19,705 nt of DNA from an uncultured beta proteobacterium (GCA_903914985.1 CAIWRE010000134.1:1-19705), one strand, 5' to 3'; shown: positions 7,651 through 15,698, counted from the first letter of the stretch. The notes: generated by a model not told the origin, from the letters alone. Program-made: numbers and translations.

Positions 7651-8817
7651 TTATGTTTCTTCTTGAATCACGTCACCCAGAGTTTCAATGACCTTTTCCT
7701 GCAGCTCATATCCCAAGCCCGGAAATAGCGGCAAGGTAATTGCGGATATATAATATTTTTCTGCGTCGCCACAGTATCCTTGCTTGAAACCCAGGGATTC
7801 ATAATAGGGATGACGGTAAACCGGGATGTAATGCAGATTCGCCAGCACGCCTGCTTGGTGCAGAGCCTGGTATATTGCTTTGTTAGAACCCGCCTTTTGA
7901 TCGACACGGATGACATACAGATGGTATGCAGAATAACTGTCCGGATGCTGCCATGGCGTGGCAAGCGGAAGGTCTGCAAGTCGTTCGTTGTATCGCGCTG
8001 CCAACGCATGGCGTTTACTCACAAACTCGTCGAGTCGCTGCATTTGGCTTAATCCAAGCGCTGCTTGAATATCAGTCATGCGGTAGTTGAACCCTAAGCC
8101 TATCTGCTGATAGTTCCAAATTTCCTGCGCGGGGTGTGAAATCATGTCTTCAGGCGCGTTACTGATGCCGTGACTGCGCAAAAGCTGCATGCTTCTGGCC
8201 AGTGAAGCGTCGTTCGTCACAGCCATTCCACCCTCACCACTGGTAATAATTTTGACGGGATGGAAGCTGAAGATGCTTATGTCGCTGTAACGGCAGTTGC
8301 CAACGGGTTCATCTTTGTATTTTCCGCCGATGGCATGGGATGCGTCCTCAATGATTTTGAAGCCATAGTGCGCGCCCAAAGCGTGGATCGCTTCCATATC
8401 GCAGGGCTGACCGCACAAATGCACTGGTATCACGACCTTCGGCAAAGTTCCCGCTGTCTCTGCCAGCTTTAGTTTTTCAGCCAGGCGCTCCACACTCATG
8501 TTGTAAGTGCGCGGATCAATGTCAACAAAATCGATACTGGCACCGCAGTACAGCGCGCAATTGGCGCTGGCGACAAAGGTAATGGCGCTGGTCCAGACGC
8601 AATCTCCGGGGCCCACGCCCAAGGCCAGGCAGGCGATGTGCAATGCGCTGGTGGCACTATTGACAGCGACGGCATGCTGCACGCCACAATAATTCGCAAC
8701 ACTGCGTTCAAATTGCGAGACAACGGGCCCCTGGGTGAGAAAATCCGACCTCAATACCGCGACGACTGCCGCAATATCAGCCTCACTGATTTCCTGTCTG
8801 CCGTAGGGGATCGACAT
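7651..8817 (-). CDS. pseC: UDP-4-amino-4,6-dideoxy-N-acetyl-beta-L-altrosamine transaminase PseC
   Basis: A PLP-dependent aminotransferase that converts the PseB 4-keto product into the 4-amino-altrose intermediate. It has 388 residues and belongs to the DegT/DnrJ/EryC1 family. PYGRQEIS at 4-11 is typical of PseC, and NSATSALH at 53-60 binds phosphate. EDASHAIGG at 157-165 contains the Asp that contacts the PLP nitrogen, and SFHPVKIIT at 184-192 contains the Schiff-base Lys189. GFNYRMTDIQAALG is the usual C-terminal signature. It starts 7 bases after the pseB stop, with GAGAAAG as a ribosome site overlapping that stop. The 4-amine it installs becomes N7 of Pse, the atom proposed here to receive an unusual acyl group. 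Confidence 0.95.
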   Translation of the reverse strand: MSIPYGRQEISEADIAAVVAVLRSDFLTQGPVVSQFERSVANYCGVQHAVAVNSATSALHIACLALGVGPGDCVWTSAITFVASANCALYCGASIDFVDIDPRTYNMSVERLAEKLKLAETAGTLPKVVIPVHLCGQPCDMEAIHALGAHYGFKIIEDASHAIGGKYKDEPVGNCRYSDISIFSFHPVKIITSGEGGMAVTNDASLARSMQLLRSHGISNAPEDMISHPAQEIWNYQQIGLGFNYRMTDIQAALGLSQMQRLDEFVSKRHALAARYNERLADLPLATPWQHPDSYSAYHLYVIRVDQKAGSNKAIYQALHQAGVLANLHYIPVYRHPYYESLGFKQGYCGDAEKYYISAITLPLFPGLGYELQEKVIETLGDVIQEET

Positions 8818-8824
8818 GGCTTTC

Positions 8825-9865
8825 TCAGACGGGCACGAAAGTCGACTCTACATGCGTCGTAATCAGTTTTCGGATTTCTCCAACCGTCAGAAACTCCGGG
8901 TTCGTTCCGGAGTTGTAGGAAAAGTCTGCCTCTACTGCAAACCCTTTTCGCTGCTCGATATAGCGAGCGACATTGTTGCCACTGGCCGGCAGGATCGCGA
9001 AGTATGGGCCCAGGTCGACGGTGTTGGGACTGTCACTTGGCGTGATCATTTCTTCATGAATTTTCTCACCAGGACGCATACCAATGATCTCGTGCTTGCA
9101 GTTTGGTCCCACTGCTTCGGCCACATCGGAGACGCGATAAGACGGGATTTTCGGCACAAAAACCTCGCCTCCAAGGGCATGCTCGAGCGCCCACAACACC
9201 ATCTCAACGCCATCGTCCAGCGAGATATTGAAGCGCGTCATGTTCGGGTCTGTGATGGGCAACAAGCCGCTTTTGGCCTTGTTCATAAAGAACGGAATCA
9301 CCGATCCACGTGAGCCCATCACGTTGCCATAACGGACGACAGAGAAGCGCAGATCGCGGTCACCACGGAAATTATTGGCGGCCACGAACAGCTTGTCGCT
9401 GCAGAGTTTGGTCGCGCCATACAAATTGATGGGGGCGGCAGCCTTGTCGGTCGACAGCGCAACCACCCGCTTGACACCCTTGTCCATGCAGGCTTCGATC
9501 AGGTTTTGCGCGCCAATGATGTTGGTCTTGATGAACTCAAACGGGTTGTATTCGGCAGCAGGCACCTGCTTTAAGGCTGCGGCGTGAATGACCGTGTCGA
9601 TGCCTTCAAGCGCGCGTCGCAGACGGTCTGCGTCGCGCACGTCACCGATAAAGTAACGCAGCGCAGGGTACTTCTCCGCCGGGAACTCCTGCTGCATCTC
9701 AAATTGCTTGAGCTCGTCTCGGCTGAAAACCACCAGGCGCTTCACACGGGGGCAGTAATCCAGCACCGTGCGCACGAACGCTTTCCCGAACGAGCCGGTT
9801 CCGCCCGTAATGAGGATGGACCGGTCACAGATATCGCGGTCTTCAGCCTTTGTTCGCATGTCCAT
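8825..9865 (-). CDS. pseB: UDP-N-acetylglucosamine 4,6-dehydratase (5-inverting) PseB
   Basis: First enzyme of Pse synthesis. It turns UDP-GlcNAc into the 4-keto-6-deoxy-L-arabino-hexulose. The 346-residue extended SDR has the NAD(P) loop TGGTGSFG at 20-27, and STDKAAAPINLYGATK at 138-153 places the inverting-dehydratase Asp140, Lys141 and Tyr149. HAAALKQVPAAEYNPFE is the FlaA1/PseB signature. It is the first gene of the operon. The ATG at 9865 is preceded by AAGG at about 9 bases, and a second Met follows two codons later. A sigma54-type promoter 34-49 bases upstream would give a leader of about 23 bases. The last few residues (FVPV) show no unusual extension. Confidence 0.95.
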   Translation of the reverse strand: MDMRTKAEDRDICDRSILITGGTGSFGKAFVRTVLDYCPRVKRLVVFSRDELKQFEMQQEFPAEKYPALRYFIGDVRDADRLRRALEGIDTVIHAAALKQVPAAEYNPFEFIKTNIIGAQNLIEACMDKGVKRVVALSTDKAAAPINLYGATKLCSDKLFVAANNFRGDRDLRFSVVRYGNVMGSRGSVIPFFMNKAKSGLLPITDPNMTRFNISLDDGVEMVLWALEHALGGEVFVPKIPSYRVSDVAEAVGPNCKHEIIGMRPGEKIHEEMITPSDSPNTVDLGPYFAILPASGNNVARYIEQRKGFAVEADFSYNSGTNPEFLTVGEIRKLITTHVESTFVPV

Positions 9866-9898
9866 TTTTCGACGCCTTGAGTTGCAATGACCACATAC

Positions 9899-9914
9899 AG
9901 CAGGATGCGTGCCA
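9899..9914 (-). promoter_or_regulatory. Sigma54 (RpoN) promoter of the pse operon
   Basis: Read on the minus strand the site is TGGCACGCATCCTGCT. It matches the TGGCACR-N4-TTGCW consensus at every position except one (C for the first T of TTGC), with the invariant GG and GC exactly 10 bases apart. The predicted start is near 9888, about 23 bases before the pseB ATG. Sigma54 promoters are typical of middle-class flagellar genes, and a sigma54 activator is encoded at 15756. Confidence 0.75.
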
Positions 9915-9924
9915 TGTAGAACCG

Positions 9925-9961
9925 GGGCGACAGCGCCCGCCCGGTGGTCGGGCCGGCGACC
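9925..9961. other. Two short GC-rich hairpins between the transferase-like gene and pseB
   Basis: GGGCG-ACAG-CGCCC (9925-9938) and GGTCG-GGCCGG-CGACC (9946-9961) are perfect 5-bp stems. They lie just after the stop of the gene at 9974 and just upstream of the sigma54 site. No T-run follows on the minus strand, so this is not a standard intrinsic terminator. It could attenuate read-through or belong to the activator-binding region of the pse promoter. Confidence 0.35.
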
Positions 9962-9973
9962 CTAGGGGGAAAA

Positions 9974-10927
9974 TTAATGGTGCGCTAAGGCAATGTACTG
10001 ATGGCGGTCGGCCTTTAAAAACATCACCGTAGAGTTTACCGAACTGACATAGGTGTCAAAACCCATAAAAGCAGGTTCTCGAAACTCCGAAATTTTATGG
10101 GTCTTACAAAACTTGCCAAATTCGTCGAATTTAAATGAGCTTAGAACTTTTTTCTGAACTTCCTCATTGTCATGGGGATGAAACTTGAGAACCCATTTTT
10201 TGGTGCTGTTCAGTCGTGCTATTGAGTTAATCGAATTATAAAATGTTTGAAATTTATCTGTGAAATTTATTGATTTTGCCCACGCGTGAAACGGTGGCAA
10301 CAAAATCAGTCCGTGTTTGGAACAAATTGAAGTTCCGGAAAAAGAGGGTTTTTTCAAGCGAATAACGGTTTCACCGGGAAACGCGTCTTCAAAAAACGAA
10401 ATGTATCCTGCACATTTCGGATGTCTCACATCATAAAACGGTACGCCTTGGCGGTATAGATCTGTCATCACTTCTGGTTTTACAGCCAAATAAGCCAAAA
10501 AGCCGCTCAATGATTTTTCCGGCCTGACCTGGTATTTGTAAAAAACATCAACGCAACGCTTGGAAAAAAGTGCACCGCGGGCTCCGCTGCCTTCATCAAA
10601 AAGAACGAAACTTTGACAGCGCGGACTTTCTATCAGCGCACGGACAAAAAAATTCGCGGTTTGTGGCACAAATAATTCATACTCAATATTATCGTTCTGC
10701 AGTCGCTTGAGGGCAGTCACTATTTTTTCCTGCGCCACTTCAAACTCCGCAGGTGACTGCCAAAGGTACTCTTCAGGCAGTCCGATGCACGCATTGGCTT
10801 CCGAGGGAAAAAATTCGCGGGCAGTAATGAGTGTTGAATTGGACTCGTTGAATATTCCCGCTTCTTTCAAGGCTAAAAAGGTCTCGTAGCCAATCGGTGA
10901 GTGTGCCCAAAATACATAATGCCGCAT
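9974..10927 (-). CDS. Putative sialyltransferase-like (GT-B) nonulosonic acid transferase
   Basis: A 317-residue protein I cannot assign to a named gene. It carries, in the right order and spacing, the three short motifs of bacterial sialyltransferases (GT38/GT52/GT80-like): LFDEG at 109-113 (D/E-D/E-G, general base), KFHPHD at 248-253 (HP, CMP binding) and YVSSVNST at 293-300 (SS motif, CMP phosphate). The N terminus, YVFWAHSPIGYETFLAL, looks like the first beta-alpha unit of such enzymes. Inference: it transfers a CMP-activated nonulosonic acid such as the pse product to a protein or glycan. A strong AAGGAG site 4 bases before the ATG at 10927 supports the start. The gene and its upstream region are visibly richer in A+T than the neighbours, which points to horizontal acquisition. 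It has the same direction as pseB and lies 108 bases upstream, but pseB has its own promoter. Confidence 0.55.
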   Translation of the reverse strand: MRHYVFWAHSPIGYETFLALKEAGIFNESNSTLITAREFFPSEANACIGLPEEYLWQSPAEFEVAQEKIVTALKRLQNDNIEYELFVPQTANFFVRALIESPRCQSFVLFDEGSGARGALFSKRCVDVFYKYQVRPEKSLSGFLAYLAVKPEVMTDLYRQGVPFYDVRHPKCAGYISFFEDAFPGETVIRLKKPSFSGTSICSKHGLILLPPFHAWAKSINFTDKFQTFYNSINSIARLNSTKKWVLKFHPHDNEEVQKKVLSSFKFDEFGKFCKTHKISEFREPAFMGFDTYVSSVNSTVMFLKADRHQYIALAHH

Positions 10928-11033
10928 AAGACTCCTTTTTTTATTCTCGATCGTATTTTGTTGATTGTCGCGCCGCGGATTGAAAGATCGGCTAGAAGTC
11001 CGTCATCAAATTAAGAATTGAATCGCTAAGATT

Positions 11034-11050
11034 ATGTACTATCAGTACAT
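11034..11050. repeat. Perfect 7-bp inverted repeat, operator-like
   Basis: ATGTACT-ATC-AGTACAT is a perfect palindrome with a 3-base spacer. It lies in the 165-base AT-rich gap between the stop of the large repeat protein and the start of the transferase-like gene. Without a following T-run it looks more like a dimeric regulator site than a terminator. It sits about 107 bases before the ATG at 10927. Confidence 0.45.
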
Positions 11051-11092
11051 CAGTGCTGAATTGTAATCGGCGCGTACTTTGGCAAATACCGG

Positions 11093-14000
11093 TTAAGACT
11101 GAATTTGCAGATCCACACTGCCATTGACCTTGGCCAGCGTCGCGGCACCCGCATCCACTTGACTTTGGGTCAAGATCAGGGGCGCAGTGTCGGAAAATTC
11201 AATATCATCCAACTGAACGCCCAAATTCACCAAGTCATCAAAGACCGCAGCTACTTGTTTAGCCGTACCTTTGACGGCCACGGTTGCGACATTGACATAA
11301 CCGGCAACACTGGTTGCCTGATCTGGAGGTACATCGAGCAAGGCCAGGGAGTGACCTGATGGCAGTTTGCTCAATGCAGTCGCAGATTGATTCCATTGGT
11401 TCAGAGTGATGGCGACCGGACTTTGGGTAGTGAGTTCGATGCCAGTCAATTGATCGCCCATTGCTGCAAGCGCTGCCCAAGCACCCGCCACCGCTGCACT
11501 GGTATCAGAAACCTGGATACCCGCCACATTGGTTTGACCGGCAATACCGTCCAACGCAGCCGTTGACACACCGGTCACGTTGAGCGCGTAGTTGCCACGA
11601 ACTCGGCCCAGACTGTCCTGTGCGCCCAGGTATTGGTCTGCGGTGAGCGTCACCGTGCTAGTGCCCGTCGACCCAGGGCTTGGAGTGATGTTCACATGGG
11701 CCAGATGGCTCAGAGCAAGCAGGTCCGAGAGGTTTGCGCCAATTTGTGCCGCTGTGGCGCTAACGTCAAAAGTATTGACGCGTTGGTCAACTTGCAAGGT
11801 GCTGGCTGCCACCGGATCAGCCTCTTTGACAGTCATGCTGAAGGGCGTTTTGACTTTGGCCAACGAGTCTGCCAATGCGTATTGGCTTCCCGTAATAGCC
11901 AATACCGCCGGACTTGATGTGAGATGCACCGCCGTTACGCTGTCGTCTTGTAACAGATCGAAGTTGTTTGAAATGTTTTCTGCAGAGTCCGTGATGTCCA
12001 AGCTTTGCACATGGGCGGACGCGACACTGTCGTCCAAAAGGCTGCGGGCAAAATTGGTATCTCCTGCGGTCAATGCCAGTTGATAGTTCGCCTCGTTGTT
12101 GTTGACATTGATTTTGTTCAATGTGCCAACACTCGTCAAATACTGGCTTGCAGTGATACCCAAGACAGGGCGTGACTCGGTAGTTTGGATTCCTGTCAGT
12201 TGAGACCCAAGATTTGCCAAGGTATTCAAATTAGTGGAAATATTTGCCGCTGAGTCGCGCACGCTCATACTGGTGTTGAACTGAATATTTTGAGCCAACT
12301 CCGTGGCACCGCTAGCAGCCACATTGTTCACCACCAAATCAAACGGTTGCTTGATCATGCCCAAAACGCTTTGGTATTTGAGGAAGTCGCTGTAGCTAAC
12401 GGTCAGGGTCGAATCTGTTTCGGTGAGCGTCAACGACTTCAGGCGAGGACCCGCTGCCATCAGCGCAGGGAGCGCCGATTCAATCTCGCTTGCAGAACCA
12501 CTGACATTCATGCTGTTCACATGGCCTTGTGCCATTGCAGCGCTCAGGTCATCCGCAGTTACGCCAGTCAAGGCCAGGCGGTAACCACCTTGAATCTTGC
12601 CCAGCAGGTCTTTGCCTTGGCCATCGCTCGTGAGCTGCTCCATGGACATAGAAATGGGGCTGATAGGGTCATACAAATGAACCGTCGCCACCTTGTCATT
12701 CACCAACAAATCACCCAAATTGGCCGTGATGTCAAAGGCGCGACCTACGACGCCGATGGTAGCGATCGTGTCATCGCTCACAAGCGTCTGGGCTTGCTGG
12801 GCACTCGCACGGGAAATATCGATGCTATAGGTATCAGTAATTTTTGCCAGGGTACTTGCGGCGGTGCTCCATTGGGCCATCGACAACTGTAGTTTTCCGG
12901 TATCCCCTGACGCTTGCGTGATGCTCTTGAGCGACGTACCCAGCGCTGCGAGCTGACTGAAGCTTCGGGAAACTTCTGAAGCGGTATCCGTGACCGCCAC
13001 CGAGATTACTTGAGGATTGTTCGTTAGGACGTTGTCGGCACTGGACGCTTGTACGCCCGTGAGAGCCACACTGTAACCATCGATCTTGGAGAGGAGGCCG
13101 CTGTTGCCGGCCCATTCTGAGGCGCTCAAAGTCAGTGGCGTGCCTTCATCGCTTTGAATAATGCTGGTCAGCTTGCCACCCAGAGCGCTCAGTTGACCGA
13201 GGGCAGCAGATTCAGACAAGTCGGCAGCCGAAGCCGTAACCTCCATGCCCACCACATGGGTGTTGAGGGCAAGGTCGACCGCATCGGCAATAGACAGCGA
13301 CGTAACATTGACTGCGTAATTGCCTTGGATAGCGTTCAATGCGTCTGTGAAGCTGGCGAACTCTGGGCTGCTCAAGGTGAATGCATCGGGCTTGCCTTGC
13401 ATTGCAATGCTGATGGCCGGAGCATCGGTCGTCGTGATTGCCGCCTGAATTGACGTGAGATTGGACGCAATGTTGGCCACCGTGTCCGCCACAACAATGG
13501 TTTGCACATGGTCAGAATCGGCCACAAGTGCGGGGACCTGGTCCGCTCGCGCGCTGGCAACCGACAGGGTGTAAGTGTCACCCAGCTTGTGCAGGGTGCT
13601 GGCATTGGCGGCGTACTGTTCGCCCGAAATTTGGAGAGGTGCTGAATCAGACTGCTCAATGGCCGACAACTTAGGGCCCACCGCTTGCAAGGCATCAAGG
13701 TTTGCAGCAATCGCAGCCCCGGTGTCTGACACCTGAAACGAACGCACTCGTAGGTCGGTAGCCATGCCCAGGGCCTTGGCAGCGCTAACGTTGCTGACGC
13801 TGACGCCATAACCGCCCTCGATTTTGGACAAAGTACCGATGTATTTCATCCAGTCGCTTGCTGCAAGTTGCAGCGCTTGCTCTGCGCTGGACTGCCCGGT
13901 CGTGTCCTGCACAATGCCGGTTACGCTTTTGCCCAAGCTGGTCAAGTCGCCCAAGTTGTCGACGATATTGGCGCCTGTATCGGTGACAGACACTGAAGTC

Positions 14001-15349
14001 ACGTTGTAGGTGGACTTGTCCTCGAGCAGTTCTTTTGCCTTGTTCGCTGCCACTCCACGCAGATTGAAACTATGGCTTCCACGGATCATGCCCAGGGCAC
14101 TGGTGTCATTGGCGAATTGGTCGGCTGTAATGCTCAGCGCAGCAACGGTACCGGTTTGTTTGATGCTGGCCACCAGCGCATTGGCACTTAGGTCATCGAT
14201 ATTTTGTGCAATCGCCGCGCTGGTGTCCCTGACCGCAATGGTATGAACATGGCTGTTTTTTTGAAGCACTTTTGCGTCCACGGCCATTGCATTCAAGATA
14301 TTGAGTTGGTAGGTGTTGCCGCCATCACTGGGATCAACAATTTTGTCCAGGACCTGTCCGTTTCGAAAAAACTCGGCCGCGCCAACATTTAAATCGGCCG
14401 AATCTGTCACGGTCAAGGAAGCCAGTTGATCACCGAGTTTATTCAAGAAACTCATGTGTGCCGCGATGTTGCTTGCAGTATCCGAAATATCCAGAGATAT
14501 TACTTTTTTATTCGATTTCAAGTTGGCAGCTGTCGTTGTGTCGACGTTAAATACAGCGAGCTGGTAGCCTTTGTAGAGCTTTCCAATCACGGCTTTGTCC
14601 ACCCGCAACTGATGAGCTGATACTGAAAATATGTTGGTGTCATTACCCTGCAAGGACTTGACTTTGAGACCCATCGCCTGCAATTCATCGAGCTTATCGA
14701 CTATTGACTGCGCGTCGTCCTTGATCGATACCGTATTGACCCGGTTGTCGTCCTTGGTGGTTAATGCGTTTTCTGCAGTCGCTTCGCTAACGCTCAGACC
14801 AAAAGTTCCGGTGAAATGCGTGAGCAGCGTATCTTTGGCATCGTTATATTGCGTAAAGCTGAGTTTGAGTGCTTTGGCGGGATCGGTGAGTCGTACCTTG
14901 CCGAGTTTCTCTAATCCGGTCGTAAGGTCGCCCCACTTGGAAACTATATTGACGGTGCTGTCCCGCACAGAAAACTGGCTTACCTGGGTATTGGCATTTA
15001 CCGTGGCCACGTCTTTAGACAGCACATCAGAAACACTGAGACTGACCGGATTACTGTCCCCACCCAAATCCATCTGGGCAAACAAGGCCGCTCCTTGCAC
15101 CAGTTGCGAAGACGTGAGGTGAATCAGGCCGGGCGCCGTGTCGGTCAAAGTTACGCTGCTGATGTTGTTCGTAATCTTCCTGAGCGTATCGAGGTATTTT
15201 TCGATATTTGCTGCTGAATCCTGAATCGCCAATTGGACGCGTGGGTTGATTTGCAACGCCGAGAGTGCCGATGCCACATCCACCGGCGAGCTGGTGGAGC
15301 TCTGCAGGTAGTAGTTGGCGGTCGCGCTGGCGCTGTGAACGTACATCAT
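11093..15349 (-). CDS. Large cysteine-free repeat protein, putative extracellular or surface filament protein
   Basis: The protein has 1418 residues and no cysteine. It consists almost wholly of about 17 degenerate repeats of ~83 residues. Each repeat begins with a V-x-x-x-x-V-x-D-T/S-A-x-x-I-x-x-N-L-x-x-L core (for example VSVTDTGANIVDNL and VRSFQVSDTGAAIAANL). A second half follows, of the form L-x-x-x-x-x-Q-x-x-x-x-x-x-x-L-x-K-I-x-G-x-Y-x-L-x-V. Such Ser/Thr/Asp-rich alternating strand-helix repeats occur in large secreted or adhesin-like proteins, but I cannot name a function. There is no Sec signal peptide, no RTX nonapeptide and no beta-barrel, and the last repeat stops half-way. The start is ATG 15349 or 15346, since an in-frame TAG lies just upstream. 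No ribosome site is visible. Its place between the glycosylation genes and the flagellar genes makes it a candidate substrate for glycosylation or for non-Sec export, by inference only. Confidence 0.7.
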   Translation of the reverse strand: MMYVHSASATANYYLQSSTSSPVDVASALSALQINPRVQLAIQDSAANIEKYLDTLRKITNNISSVTLTDTAPGLIHLTSSQLVQGAALFAQMDLGGDSNPVSLSVSDVLSKDVATVNANTQVSQFSVRDSTVNIVSKWGDLTTGLEKLGKVRLTDPAKALKLSFTQYNDAKDTLLTHFTGTFGLSVSEATAENALTTKDDNRVNTVSIKDDAQSIVDKLDELQAMGLKVKSLQGNDTNIFSVSAHQLRVDKAVIGKLYKGYQLAVFNVDTTTAANLKSNKKVISLDISDTASNIAAHMSFLNKLGDQLASLTVTDSADLNVGAAEFFRNGQVLDKIVDPSDGGNTYQLNILNAMAVDAKVLQKNSHVHTIAVRDTSAAIAQNIDDLSANALVASIKQTGTVAALSITADQFANDTSALGMIRGSHSFNLRGVAANKAKELLEDKSTYNVTSVSVTDTGANIVDNLGDLTSLGKSVTGIVQDTTGQSSAEQALQLAASDWMKYIGTLSKIEGGYGVSVSNVSAAKALGMATDLRVRSFQVSDTGAAIAANLDALQAVGPKLSAIEQSDSAPLQISGEQYAANASTLHKLGDTYTLSVASARADQVPALVADSDHVQTIVVADTVANIASNLTSIQAAITTTDAPAISIAMQGKPDAFTLSSPEFASFTDALNAIQGNYAVNVTSLSIADAVDLALNTHVVGMEVTASAADLSESAALGQLSALGGKLTSIIQSDEGTPLTLSASEWAGNSGLLSKIDGYSVALTGVQASSADNVLTNNPQVISVAVTDTASEVSRSFSQLAALGTSLKSITQASGDTGKLQLSMAQWSTAASTLAKITDTYSIDISRASAQQAQTLVSDDTIATIGVVGRAFDITANLGDLLVNDKVATVHLYDPISPISMSMEQLTSDGQGKDLLGKIQGGYRLALTGVTADDLSAAMAQGHVNSMNVSGSASEIESALPALMAAGPRLKSLTLTETDSTLTVSYSDFLKYQSVLGMIKQPFDLVVNNVAASGATELAQNIQFNTSMSVRDSAANISTNLNTLANLGSQLTGIQTTESRPVLGITASQYLTSVGTLNKINVNNNEANYQLALTAGDTNFARSLLDDSVASAHVQSLDITDSAENISNNFDLLQDDSVTAVHLTSSPAVLAITGSQYALADSLAKVKTPFSMTVKEADPVAASTLQVDQRVNTFDVSATAAQIGANLSDLLALSHLAHVNITPSPGSTGTSTVTLTADQYLGAQDSLGRVRGNYALNVTGVSTAALDGIAGQTNVAGIQVSDTSAAVAGAWAALAAMGDQLTGIELTTQSPVAITLNQWNQSATALSKLPSGHSLALLDVPPDQATSVAGYVNVATVAVKGTAKQVAAVFDDLVNLGVQLDDIEFSDTAPLILTQSQVDAGAATLAKVNGSVDLQIQS

Positions 15350-15357
15350 CAGGAACT

Positions 15358-15384
15358 AGATCGGGTGCAGCACCGAAATCTTGA
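15358..15384 (-). promoter_or_regulatory. Possible sigma28 (FliA) promoter of the large repeat protein
   Basis: On the minus strand, TCAAGATT, then 11 bases, then CCCGATCT matches the TAAAGTTT-N11-GCCGATAA consensus at 11 of 16 positions with exact spacing. Only 8 bases separate the -10 element from the ATG at 15349, so the transcript would be nearly leaderless. That fits the lack of a ribosome site. This is a weak match and could be chance. Confidence 0.3.
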
Positions 15385-15398
15385 GCGGCAAAAGCCGA

Positions 15399-15414
15399 AG
15401 GCACGCTTTTTGCT
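15399..15414 (+). promoter_or_regulatory. Sigma54 promoter upstream of the small CxxC protein
   Basis: AGGCACGCTTTTTGCT matches TGGCACR-N4-TTGCW at all positions but the first, with GG and GC 10 bases apart. The predicted start is near 15425, about 22 bases before the ATG at 15447. It lies in the 97-base gap between two divergent genes and points toward the flagellar side. Confidence 0.7.
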
Positions 15415-15446
15415 GCGATCCGTGCGACACCCACTTCACTGCCCCC

Positions 15447-15683
15447 ATGCCCCCCAACATTCCCACCTACCCCGGCGGCGCGGCGCCCGCCGTCAATTGC
15501 TGGCAGTGCCGTCATTTCGCCACCAGCTGGGACCCGGCGCTGCCCTACTTATGCAAGCTGATGGGCTTTAAGTCCCGCATGCTGCCGTGCATGCAGGTGC
15601 AGCAGCTCGACGGCAGGCCTTGCCAGGGCTTTGAGCCCAAGGCCGCCAACACCGCCGCCAAAGTGTCGGGGAATCGTCAATAA
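15447..15683 (+). CDS. Small cysteine-rich (CxxC) conserved protein next to flagellar genes
   Basis: A 78-residue protein with CWQCRHF at 18-24, then cysteines at 36, 48 and 59 in a pattern C-x2-C-x14-C-x11-C-x10-C, and the conserved-looking stretches SWDPALPYLC and GFKSRMLPC. This looks like a small metal-binding (probably zinc) protein. I recall similar small proteins in betaproteobacterial genomes but know no assigned function. An alternative TTG start 66 bases upstream would lie inside the promoter region, so the ATG at 15447 is used. No good ribosome site is visible. It is in the same direction as the sigma54 activator and 72 bases upstream of it, and it has its own sigma54-type promoter. 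Confidence 0.65.
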   Translation: MPPNIPTYPGGAAPAVNCWQCRHFATSWDPALPYLCKLMGFKSRMLPCMQVQQLDGRPCQGFEPKAANTAAKVSGNRQ

Positions 15684-15698
15684 GGCCTTGATTTCTGG

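Noticed and set aside
9925..9961. Intrinsic terminator after the transferase-like gene
   Set aside because: The stems are short and no T-run follows on the minus strand.
10970..10995. GCCGATCT as a sigma28 -10 element for the transferase-like gene
   Set aside because: No -35 match at the required spacing (only about 2 of 8 positions).
12290..12892. 200-codon plus-strand frame inside the giant repeat gene
   Set aside because: Lies wholly within the repeat-encoding frame and its translation shows no domain or start signal.
11093..15349. RTX toxin or autotransporter identity for the repeat protein
   Set aside because: No GGxGxD nonapeptide blocks, no signal peptide and no C-terminal beta-barrel can be seen.
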